A program made the translations under genes and the position numbers. This document shows positions 1 to 5,273 of a DNA stretch of 5,273 nt, piece after piece; positions within the stretch are counted from its first letter, which is position 1, and the number at the start of each line of letters is the position of its first letter. The notes under the pieces are model-generated. The model was not told where the DNA came from and ran no database searches. It saw only the letters and a list, made by a program, of their open reading frames with translations. The DNA lies in NCBI GenBank assembly GCA_015661985.1, contig DQVB01000701.1, positions 1-5,273 on the forward strand. The letters run 5' to 3'. This stretch comes from Planctomycetota bacterium. GTDB taxonomy: Bacteria; Planctomycetota; Planctomycetia; Pirellulales; Thermoguttaceae.

Positions 1-207
1 CGGATCAGCCGCCGACACGCCGAATTCCCTGCCCTGCTGGCCGAAGCCCTCGACGTAGTGGCCGCTGCCGACATCGATCTGCGCCTGGCTGCCCAGAGGC
101 TGGGGACTACGCCTTCACAGTTGGTCAAGCTTTTCAGGAAAGAGCCGCGGGCGCTGGCCCTGGTGAATCGATGGCGTCTTCGGCGCGGGCTGTCTCCGCT
201 TCGCTGA
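1..207 (+). CDS. Peptide chain release factor-like protein, C-terminal fragment (5' end outside window)
   Basis: Frame 1 is open from the first base to the TGA at 205-207 and gives 68 residues with no start, so this is the 3' end of a gene entering from the left. The fragment has a helical segment (EFPALLAEALDVVAAADID), then AAQRLGTTPSQLVKLFRKEP, then ALALVNRWRLRRGLSPLR at the terminus. From memory, this ending (LG-T-SQLVKL---EPRAL--VN---R-GL-PLR) is typical of planctomycetal proteins annotated as peptide chain release factor-like. Those carry a GGQ peptidyl-tRNA hydrolysis domain at the N-terminus and this basic helical tail at the C-terminus. The GGQ domain is not in the window, so catalytic competence cannot be judged. 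By family, the role would be cytoplasmic ribosome rescue or release; the tail's function is unknown. It converges on the propeller gene across a 116-base gap. The family call is from pattern memory; the reading frame and stop are directly seen. Confidence 0.72.
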   Translation, partial: RISRRHAEFPALLAEALDVVAAADIDLRLAAQRLGTTPSQLVKLFRKEPRALALVNRWRLRRGLSPLR

Positions 208-261
208 ATCCCTTGGCACGGGGGTCGAACAACCGCATCGAGCTGTCGACGTGTGGGCGCT

Positions 262-297
262 CCGGTCGTTGGCCCGCGGTGCTGGCGGGCTGACCGG
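262..297. terminator. GC-rich two-part hairpin between convergent genes, possible bidirectional terminator
   Basis: CCGGTC (262-267) pairs with GACCGG (292-297). Inside it GCCCGC (272-277) pairs with GCGGGC (285-290) around a 7-base loop, with an asymmetric internal loop of four bases on the left and one on the right. That gives 12 Watson-Crick pairs, almost all G-C. It sits between the stop at 205-207 (+ strand) and the stop at 324-326 (- strand), where a terminator for both genes is expected. Neither flank has a U-tract, so it is not a classical intrinsic terminator. It may stop polymerase with Rho or protect 3' ends. Confidence 0.42.
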
Positions 298-323
298 GAA
301 AAGACGCACAGCCGGCAACGGGT

Positions 324-2228
324 TCACCGCCAGTGGACCTTTGCTGCGATCGGGTTTCTCCACACGCGGCAGACGGCCCGAGCCGTCGGGGGAAAACCAT
401 CCGGCGGTCCTTTCTCGCCGGTGGCGTAGCGGGTCTGGCCCTCCGGGCCGGTCCTTTGGAACAGAAGCACCGTGGTGGCCGGCGGGTCTTCCACATCGGC
501 TGGCAGGGCGTAGAAGAGCGGCCGGGCGTTGGGCTTCTCCTGCGCCCCAGTTGCCCGCAGCCGAACCCCTTGGCCGGTCGTTTCCCACACGAGGGCCACC
601 GCGCCGGGGCTGGGTCGGTCCAGGGCGAAGAAGGGGATATCGTCAGCAGGCTGATCTTGGGGAAGATCGCTGCGCGTGGCCAGGCGGACGGCGCCGGACG
701 GGTCGTGCCACCGGTAGACGGGGACGGGGAGCACCAGCCGGGGATCGGCCAGGTCCAATTTGTACATGATCTGGTTGTAGTTGTACCGCGGTGTGGGCAC
801 TTCCACGCCGGACAGAAACGTGGAGTACGTGCCCTCGAAGAAGATGACTCGTCCGCCGTCTTTGTCAAACATGGGATGGTGTCGCGGATTGTAGAAGCTG
901 TATTTGTGGTGTGTGACGACCTTGCGGGCGTAGACCCACGGTCCGATGGGTGTGTCGGCTTCGGCGTACCAGACTTCACCGAGGAAGGAGGACGAGCCGC
1001 CCTGCTCCAGGACGATCATGACCCACCGCCGCCGGAACGGGTTCCACGCCACGGAATGGCCGTGGGGCCGGAACCGACGGCCCGTGTCCGCCTCCTGCAG
1101 GTGCACGATGCATTCGTCGAGTTCAAGTGCTCCGTCCCGAACCAGCTCTTGCTCGAGGGCCCAGGTGAGCGGGGCGGTGTCCGGCTTCCACCCCCAACGG
1201 AGCTGCCCTCTGGCGTCTCGATCCAATTCGAAGCTGTCCTTGCGCCCGCCCCGTTTCAGACAGGTAAACGCCTCATAGCGCGACGGATCAGCCAAAGCTT
1301 CCGGGGTCGCTCGCACACGCACCGGCGGTATGGAGTGGGCGAAGTAGATATACTGCTCCCCACCCGCTTCGTGCTGGAACGGATGCCCCGTGGGAAACAG
1401 TGGCGCCTCCAGGGGAAACTGCGCCCGTTTGCGAAACACATGCGTCTGGTCGTCGAATTCCACCAGCCCGCGCTCGTAAATGCGCATCGGCGGGGCCACC
1501 TTCACGTAACCGGCAAACAGTCGCTCGCGGCCGGATGGATCGGTCAGGGCCACCAGTCCCCCCAGCCACGTGGGCCCGCGGCCGGGCATGCGCGCCGTCT
1601 CCTTGGCAAAGCCCCGCTCGTCCAGGAAGTACTCCAGGTCTACACCCTTTTCCGGATCCAGTCCGCCGTCGCCGGGCAGAAGCGATGTGGCCCCGGGCAC
1701 GTGGAAATTGCCCAGCGGATATGACGGCCTGTTCGTGTCGCCCCAGAACCAATAGACCCGACCGCGATAGACGGCCGCCAGCACACTGTCGGAGCCGAAA
1801 ACCAAGCCGTTCAGAAGAGGGCGTTTCGTGGGCACAGGATGGCCCGCCAGAATGCTGTCACGATAGATCCCCGCTCCCGTGACACGGTACAGCCGCTGGG
1901 CCACGTTGGTGCGACGGACGCTGAGCGTCGCTTGCCCCCCGGGAACCACCTCCAGCGCCCGGCCGCGATAGCCGAACCCGTCCGCGGGAAACTCGTAACC
2001 GTGGCTGGCGACGTGAAAGAAAACCTTGCGGCCCATCAGCCCAGGCTCGTAGAAAGCCACCACACCGTTGCTGTCCGTCCAGTAACGGATCTCGTTCGTC
2101 GTACGCAGCTCCACAAGGGGCACGCCCCGGTTCGTCTGGTCGTCGACGACCACGATCTTGAAATACCGGTCACTCCGCTGGGCACCACAAGCTCCTACGA
2201 GTATCAGCCAGGCAATGAGAGCGTGCAT
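324..2228 (-). CDS. Secreted (probable lipoprotein) five-bladed beta-propeller protein with N-terminal carboxypeptidase-regulatory-like domain; function unknown
   Basis: The product has 634 residues. The ATG at 2226-2228 is chosen over the longer open frame to 2465 because a signal peptide begins there (MHALIAWLILVGAC), with AAAGGG (2236-2241) seven bases upstream as a weak Shine-Dalgarno. V11-G12-A13-C14 resembles a lipobox, so the mature protein may be lipid-anchored at Cys14. Residues about 20-107 look like a transthyretin/CarboxypepD_reg beta-sandwich (FKIVVVDDQTNRGVPLVELR, then TDSNGVVAFYEPGLMGR). Residues about 140-500 look like a GH43/GH32- or DUF4185-type five-bladed propeller: GSDSVLAAVYRGRVYWFWGD (145-164), FLGEVWYAEADTPIGPWVYA (415-434), and YNPRHHPMFD (446-455) followed by VIFFEGTYS. 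Residues about 500-634 form a further module I cannot name. Acidic residues such as D164, E418 and E465 could be catalytic or metal-binding, but none is proven. It is transcribed divergently from the esterase gene and converges on the release-factor-like gene. Start, frame and signal are seen; the propeller fold is inferred; no substrate can be assigned. Confidence 0.8.
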   Translation of the reverse strand: MHALIAWLILVGACGAQRSDRYFKIVVVDDQTNRGVPLVELRTTNEIRYWTDSNGVVAFYEPGLMGRKVFFHVASHGYEFPADGFGYRGRALEVVPGGQATLSVRRTNVAQRLYRVTGAGIYRDSILAGHPVPTKRPLLNGLVFGSDSVLAAVYRGRVYWFWGDTNRPSYPLGNFHVPGATSLLPGDGGLDPEKGVDLEYFLDERGFAKETARMPGRGPTWLGGLVALTDPSGRERLFAGYVKVAPPMRIYERGLVEFDDQTHVFRKRAQFPLEAPLFPTGHPFQHEAGGEQYIYFAHSIPPVRVRATPEALADPSRYEAFTCLKRGGRKDSFELDRDARGQLRWGWKPDTAPLTWALEQELVRDGALELDECIVHLQEADTGRRFRPHGHSVAWNPFRRRWVMIVLEQGGSSSFLGEVWYAEADTPIGPWVYARKVVTHHKYSFYNPRHHPMFDKDGGRVIFFEGTYSTFLSGVEVPTPRYNYNQIMYKLDLADPRLVLPVPVYRWHDPSGAVRLATRSDLPQDQPADDIPFFALDRPSPGAVALVWETTGQGVRLRATGAQEKPNARPLFYALPADVEDPPATTVLLFQRTGPEGQTRYATGEKGPPDGFPPTARAVCRVWRNPIAAKVHWR

Positions 2229-2374
2229 CCCAGGACCCTTTGTGGCTTCGAGGTCCAAGACGATGTATCCACCAGCGACCCCGACGTCGCGCCACCGGCT
2301 GTGCGATCCAGTCTTCCAGTTTCGGCCTGGTTCATTTTGATCCCTCTCCGGATCACAGCCGCCGGAGGCGGTTC

Positions 2375-2401
2375 GTTCGTGCTCCCGCCTTGAGGCGGAA
2401 T
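2375..2401 (-). repeat. REP-like short palindromic repeat, copy A (inverted relative to copy B)
   Basis: Read on the - strand, this 27-base unit starts ATTCCGCCT, continues to GGCGG and ends CGAAC. CCGCC and GGCGG form a 5-bp stem with a four-base loop. Copy B on the + strand has the same three blocks at identical spacing, with 20 of 27 positions the same. CGTTC (2374-2378) can also pair with GAACG (2402-2406), which extends the hairpin. Read in frame on the - strand the unit gives IPPQGGSTN. From memory, similar PPxGGTTN peptides recur as spurious translations of a dispersed repeat in planctomycete and related genomes. Confidence 0.55.
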
Positions 2402-2428
2402 GAACGTCCCCCGTTTGCCGGCGCCCCC

Positions 2429-2455
2429 ATTCCGCCTGAGGGCGGTCCTGCGAAC
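2429..2455 (+). repeat. REP-like short palindromic repeat, copy B
   Basis: This is the direct-strand counterpart of copy A: ATTCCGCCT (2429-2437), GGCGG (2441-2445), CGAAC (2451-2455). CCGCC (2432-2436) and GGCGG form a 5-bp stem with loop TGAG. It is separated from copy A by 27 bases (2402-2428). The copies point toward each other, so the 9-base ends AGGCGGAAT (2393-2401) and ATTCCGCCT (2429-2437) can pair. Two inverted REPs in one short element resemble the REPIN/BIME arrangement. No REP-associated transposase lies in the window. Confidence 0.55.
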
Positions 2456-2581
2456 AGAGCAGCAACTTGCTCGGCCCCCCAGACTGTTACCCGGTTTTGA
2501 ACCACGCCCCAGTTTCCTAGAGAGCGGCCCCCGCCACAAGTGCGAACGGGTCCGGCTCGCGCCGGGCTCTGCGCGATGCCC

Positions 2582-2599
2582 GCTGGTTCACCAACCAGC
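2582..2599. other. Perfect 7-bp inverted repeat with 4-base loop
   Basis: GCTGGTT (2582-2588) and AACCAGC (2593-2599) are exact reverse complements around the loop CACC. It lies 149 bases upstream of the esterase start and has no U-tract or upstream gene to terminate. It could be a regulator binding site or a structured leader element. Chance occurrence in GC-rich DNA cannot be excluded. Confidence 0.3.
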
Positions 2600-2621
2600 C
2601 GTTCCATACTCATATCCCTTG

Positions 2622-2649
2622 TTGCGGCCCCGGGCGGGTCGAGTAAGAT
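2622..2649 (+). promoter_or_regulatory. Weak sigma-70-like promoter candidate for the esterase gene
   Basis: TTGCGG (2622-2627) and TAAGAT (2644-2649) are separated by 16 bases and would place transcription start near 2656, leaving a leader of about 90 bases before the ATG at 2748. The -10 box matches TATAAT at four of six positions and the -35 box matches TTGACA at three of six. Planctomycete promoters are poorly defined, so this is only the best-looking candidate I found by eye. Confidence 0.18.
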
Positions 2650-2736
2650 GGTCCCAGGCTCGGTGCGTGACCGGGCCGGGTGGTGTGTTTGGCCGCTCTC
2701 GGGCGGCGGGATTGACGATCCGCGAACCGTTGCACC

Positions 2737-2742
2737 AGGAGA
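2737..2742 (+). promoter_or_regulatory. Shine-Dalgarno site that fixes the esterase start
   Basis: AGGAGA lies five bases before the ATG at 2748-2750. It is the strongest ribosome binding site in the window and settles the start against the longer open frame beginning at 2400, whose N-terminal extension reads through the repeat region. Confidence 0.75.
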
Positions 2743-2747
2743 CACGC

Positions 2748-3500
2748 ATGATGAGGCCGAGCGTAGGTATTCCCGCCCTCTTGGGTTGTTGCTCCATCGT
2801 TTGCTCAGCGTCGGCTGGAGGGGACCAGGCTGGCGACACGCCGGCCGGCCGGCCGGGCCGGCAAGTGTCCGCGCGGCTCGACACCCAGGTCCGGATTACA
2901 CTGAACTACCTGCTGTACTTGCCCAAGGATTACGGCGAGCGGGAAGCCTGGCCGCTGGTGCTCTTCCTTCACGGGGCCGGGGAACGGGGTGAAGATTTGG
3001 AGTTGGTCAAGAAACACGGCCCTCCGAAGCTGGTGGCAAGGGGCCGCGAGTTCCCCTTTGTGTTGGTTTCGCCCCAGTGTCCGCGGGACCAGTGGTGGGA
3101 GCCCGTGTCGCTCACGGCCCTGCTGGACGATCTCTGTGACCACCTCAAGATCGACGAAGACCGTATCTATGTGACCGGCTTGAGCATGGGAGGATTCGGC
3201 ACCTGGTCACTGGCTGCTCACACGCCGCGCCGTTTCGCCGCCATTGTACCCATCTGCGGCGGCGGCGATCCCTTCTGGGCCAAACGCATCGCCCACCTGT
3301 CCGTGTGGGTCTTCCACGGCGCCAAGGACAGGGTGGTGCCGCTCGAGCGCTCGCAGCAAATGGTCGATGCCCTGAAGCGGCAGCAGGGCAACGTGAAGTT
3401 CACCATCTATCCCGAAGCGGGCCACGACTCGTGGACGGAAACCTACACCAACCCCGCATTGTACGAGTGGCTCCTCGAGCAGCGCCGCAAGGCCCGATGA
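2748..3500 (+). CDS. Secreted alpha/beta hydrolase (COG4099-type esterase / prolyl-oligopeptidase-like)
   Basis: The product is a complete 250-residue protein starting at the first of two adjacent ATGs, placed by AGGAGA five bases upstream, and ending at TGA 3498-3500. The N-terminus is hydrophobic; either Cys14 (ALLGC, lipobox-like) or the end of CSASA near residue 23 could be the cleavage point. The catalytic domain follows: LNYLLYLPKDYG (52-63), the oxyanion-hole loop FLHGAGERGED (73-83), then LVSPQCP (106-112). The nucleophile elbow is GLSMGG (Ser146), the acid is Asp194 in FHGAKDRVVP, and the base is His226 in EAGHDSW. All three triad residues are present at normal spacing, so it should be active. 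By family it hydrolyses ester or peptide bonds, often in feruloyl/acetyl-ester or polyhydroxyalkanoate-depolymerase-like roles. The substrate here is unknown. It probably acts in the periplasm or on the outer membrane. It is monocistronic as far as seen, divergent from the propeller gene and convergent with the haem protein gene. Confidence 0.9.
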   Translation: MMRPSVGIPALLGCCSIVCSASAGGDQAGDTPAGRPGRQVSARLDTQVRITLNYLLYLPKDYGEREAWPLVLFLHGAGERGEDLELVKKHGPPKLVARGREFPFVLVSPQCPRDQWWEPVSLTALLDDLCDHLKIDEDRIYVTGLSMGGFGTWSLAAHTPRRFAAIVPICGGGDPFWAKRIAHLSVWVFHGAKDRVVPLERSQQMVDALKRQQGNVKFTIYPEAGHDSWTETYTNPALYEWLLEQRRKAR

Positions 3501-3517
3501 AGCGACGAGTTGCGCCC

Positions 3518-3550
3518 ATGGCCGCCGGGGACGGCAGCGCGCCGGGCCAT
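3518..3550. terminator. Imperfect hairpin in the 56-base convergent gap, weak terminator candidate
   Basis: ATGGCC (3518-3523) pairs with GGCCAT (3545-3550), and after a two-base bulge CGG (3526-3528) pairs with CCG (3542-3544), leaving a 13-base loop. It lies between the esterase stop (3498-3500) and the stop of the haem protein gene (3557-3559, - strand). No U-tract follows on either strand, so any terminator role is inferred from position alone. Confidence 0.25.
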
Positions 3551-3556
3551 CGCGGC

Positions 3557-5273
3557 TCAGCCGCTGCGGCGCGGCCGCCAGCAGAGGGATCGCCAATAGG
3601 CCCGGTCGGTGGCGTAGGGGTCGATGGGGGTATGCTCGTCGAGTGATCCGGGAAGGATCCCGTATCGCTGCATTTCCCGGATGTACGCCGGCGCAGGACG
3701 GAACCCGGGCATGTCGAAGCGTTTGACCTTTTCCAGGTGACGCTGACCGGTGCGGCAGAGGGCCAAGATCCGCTGGTAGTCCGGGTCCGAGGTATCTCGG
3801 AACACAGGGCTCGGGACGCCGCTGCGACGGCAGATCTCCAGTCCCCCGGCTTGGCGGGCCAGCGGGGCCAACACGATCAAAGATTGTTCGGGCCGTGTGA
3901 GGTTGAACATCAGATGGCGGGAAAACCGGATGCGCACGTCGTCCATGGCGGGATTGGAGAGTACCAGGCCCAGGTTGTCCGAAAGGTAACGAGGCAGGGG
4001 CATGGACGAGTCGTGGCACGCCGAGCAGCGGCGCTGGATGGCTCGAGCTGCGGCGATCGAGCTGGGCCAGCTCTGATCGGCCGTGTCCAGCTTGCTCCGC
4101 GGGAACCCGCCGATCATGCCGGTGCCCAGCGCCGCGTAGGTGCCCGGGTAGGCGGCCCCCGATTCGATCCAGTAGCGGATCATGTCTTGTTCGTGAGCCG
4201 AGAGCTTGGCCTGGTAGTGGCTGCCATCGACCAACTGCATCAAAGGGCTGGCCGACGTACCCACGGACCGCGGAGGGAGATTGGTGCGCAGGCGGTCTCG
4301 CCCGTCGGAGACGTAGCCCAGGGCGGTGAGCGAGTAGTAGCTGTGCGAGAAGACGGGCCCGCGGTCGCCGGTCAGGATGATACCGCCGGCCCGCTGGTCG
4401 TAGTCGTGGCAGCCGACGCAATGGCGATCGAGGATCGGTTGGATGTCGCGGGGGAAATCGAACACGTCAGGAATCCCCGGAATGGGCTCGATCCGGCTCG
4501 GCGGCCGCTGGAGGGCCGCCAGCACGTTCTGGCCCGAGTTGAATGCGGACCGGGTGCGGCGCTCATGGCAACCGACACAGCCCAACGTTTCGCCCGGCAT
4601 GACCGTCAGGAAGCTGTGCATCCGCTTCACGGAGTTGTTCTGCCGGTCCAGTGCCACGAAGAACAGCGGTCGCAGGGCGGGCACCTCCAGATAGGCGGAC
4701 CCGTCCGCCTCCACCGGTACCGTGCCCAGGACGCGTTCCAGCGTATAGGTGCCGCCAAAACTCACCGGCGGCATCTTGCCGCTGTAGTTGATCGGCTTCG
4801 GCAGGGTCTCCAACACGAGCAGTCGCTTGATTTCGCCCCGCCGGACGCCCTCCATCCGCCGGCCGGCATAGACGTCCTCCAGCACCAGCCGCCCGGTGGA
4901 CTGCTGCCGGTTGGCTCGCGGCGGGATGACCGGCTCCCGGGGCCGTGGCGCCAGCGGCCGGGGCTCATGACACTGCGCTGCCCCTGCGACCCAAGCTTGG
5001 GGCAGCCGGAATAACTCACGGCTGCGACCGCGAATGTCCATCAGCAAGACGGCTGGTCCCCTGGCTACCAGAAAATGCCGGTCCGAAAGGGGATAAGGGT
5101 CGCGGAAATCTTCGCCTCGGCTGATGCGCTCGGCCGCCCCCAGGTCGTCAGGCCCCCGTCTGGGTGTGACAAGGGTGATGGCCCCGGCATGCTCCCGTCG
5201 GCCGTGTTTGGGCGAAAACACGGCCACCACTTTCCCGCCCGCCCCCGGAAGCGGCTTGGCATCGATCATCACC
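3557..5273 (-). CDS. Hydrazine synthase alpha-like multihaem c protein, C-terminal 571 residues (5' end outside window)
   Basis: The frame is open to the right edge and ends at TGA 3557-3559; the true start is not in the window. Residue numbers here count from the GTG codon at 5272. Residues about 13-100 look like the end of a PD40/WD40-type propeller (GGKVVAVFSPKHGRREHAGA). Residues about 125-240 match, from memory, the hydrazine synthase alpha middle domain: LVLEDVYAGRRMEGVRRGEI, then INYSGKMPPVSFGGTYTLER, and FFVALDRQNNSVKRMHSFLT. Three CXXCH haem c motifs follow: CVGCH 232-236 (4565-4579), CVGCH 285-289 (4406-4420) and CSACH 416-420 (4013-4027). The C-terminus carries the family ending (KRFDMPGFRPAPAYIREMQR, RYGILP), so it is complete at that end. 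c-type haem attachment implies export to the periplasm, though the signal peptide is unseen. Homologues are common in planctomycetes that do not do anammox, so hydrazine synthesis should not be assumed. No HzsB/HzsC gene is visible. Redox partner and substrate are unknown. Confidence 0.85.
   Translation of the reverse strand, partial: VMIDAKPLPGAGGKVVAVFSPKHGRREHAGAITLVTPRRGPDDLGAAERISRGEDFRDPYPLSDRHFLVARGPAVLLMDIRGRSRELFRLPQAWVAGAAQCHEPRPLAPRPREPVIPPRANRQQSTGRLVLEDVYAGRRMEGVRRGEIKRLLVLETLPKPINYSGKMPPVSFGGTYTLERVLGTVPVEADGSAYLEVPALRPLFFVALDRQNNSVKRMHSFLTVMPGETLGCVGCHERRTRSAFNSGQNVLAALQRPPSRIEPIPGIPDVFDFPRDIQPILDRHCVGCHDYDQRAGGIILTGDRGPVFSHSYYSLTALGYVSDGRDRLRTNLPPRSVGTSASPLMQLVDGSHYQAKLSAHEQDMIRYWIESGAAYPGTYAALGTGMIGGFPRSKLDTADQSWPSSIAAARAIQRRCSACHDSSMPLPRYLSDNLGLVLSNPAMDDVRIRFSRHLMFNLTRPEQSLIVLAPLARQAGGLEICRRSGVPSPVFRDTSDPDYQRILALCRTGQRHLEKVKRFDMPGFRPAPAYIREMQRYGILPGSLDEHTPIDPYATDRAYWRSLCWRPRRSG

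Larger units (their letters stand above)
2229..2747. other. 519-base divergent intergenic region without a credible gene
   Basis: This gap separates the start of the propeller gene (- strand) from the start of the esterase gene (+ strand), so it must hold the promoters of both. Open frames crossing it have no convincing ribosome binding site or recognisable product and are rich in Arg, Pro and Gly, as random high-GC frames are. Visible contents are an inverted pair of REP-like repeats (2375-2401 and 2429-2455), a small flanking hairpin (CCGCC 2359-2363 with GGCGG 2367-2371), a perfect 7-bp hairpin at 2582-2599, and one weak promoter candidate at 2622-2649. I see no riboswitch or tRNA. Confidence 0.7.

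Noticed and set aside
333..1724. 463-residue open frame on the + strand opposite the propeller gene
   Set aside because: It is antisense to a well-supported gene with a signal peptide and family motifs. Long antisense frames are expected in high-GC DNA, and its translation has no recognisable domain or start signal.
2229..2350. Promoter for the propeller gene on the - strand
   Set aside because: I looked for -35/-10 pairs upstream of 2228 and found none better than chance, although a promoter must exist somewhere in the gap.
2229..2465. 79-residue N-terminal extension of the propeller protein on the - strand
   Set aside because: It would bury the signal peptide, is rich in Arg/Gly/Ser, and reads through the repeat copies. 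The ATG at 2226-2228 begins a normal signal sequence.
2204..2745. Small open frames in the divergent gap (for example 2204-2539 and 2353-2745 on the - strand, 2540-2992 on the + strand)
   Set aside because: They show no convincing ribosome binding site, no recognisable motif, and composition like random GC-rich frames. Their only familiar peptides are spurious translations of the repeat.
2400..2747. 116-residue N-terminal extension of the esterase from the ATG at 2400
   Set aside because: That start lies inside the REP-like repeat region with no ribosome binding site. The ATG at 2748 has AGGAGA at ideal spacing and begins a signal peptide.
3207..4421. 404-residue open frame on the - strand
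   Set aside because: It spans the end of the esterase gene in antisense, the convergent gap, and part of the haem protein gene in another frame. It is Arg/Pro/Leu-rich without motifs, typical of a shadow.
3737..5014. 425-residue open frame on the + strand opposite the haem protein gene
   Set aside because: The - strand frame carries three CXXCH motifs and conserved domains. The + strand translation is low in hydrophobic structure and shows no family features.
3557..5273. Anammox hydrazine synthase as a functional call
   Set aside because: Only an alpha-like protein is visible, its haem motif count and the residues after CXXCH differ from what I recall of HzsA, and homologues occur widely in planctomycetes without anammox.

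Overview
The window looks like chromosomal DNA from a high-GC planctomycete, most likely of the Pirellulales/Thermoguttaceae type. This rests on recognising protein families from memory, not on a search. The clues are a hydrazine-synthase-alpha-like multihaem protein of the kind common in non-anammox planctomycetes, the characteristic tail of a planctomycetal release-factor-like protein, a secreted COG4099-type esterase, and a secreted propeller protein with a lipoprotein-like signal. No tRNA, rRNA, CRISPR array, transposase or phage gene is visible.

Layout from left to right: (1) bases 1-207, + strand, the last 68 residues of a peptide chain release factor-like protein whose start lies outside the window. 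(2) A 116-base convergent gap with a GC-rich hairpin. (3) 324-2228, - strand, a 634-residue secreted beta-propeller protein with an N-terminal carboxypeptidase-regulatory-like beta-sandwich. (4) A 519-base divergent gap with no credible gene. It holds an inverted pair of related 27-base REP-like repeats, a perfect 7-bp hairpin, and the promoter region of both flanking genes. (5) 2748-3500, + strand, a complete 250-residue secreted alpha/beta hydrolase with an intact Ser-Asp-His triad and a good ribosome binding site. (6) A 56-base convergent gap with a weaker hairpin. (7) 3557-5273, - strand, the C-terminal 571 residues of a large protein with a propeller remnant, a hydrazine synthase alpha middle-like domain and three CXXCH haem c motifs. 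Its start is beyond the right edge.

Adjacent genes alternate in strand (+ - + -), so no operon is visible and shared function is not implied by co-transcription. Three of the four products appear to be exported and act in the periplasm or at the cell surface: a carbohydrate-hydrolase-like propeller, an esterase/peptidase and a multihaem protein. That fits the large secretome of planctomycetes but does not define a pathway. The most interesting items are the three-haem hydrazine-synthase-alpha relative, the REP-like inverted doublet, and the uncharacterised propeller family.
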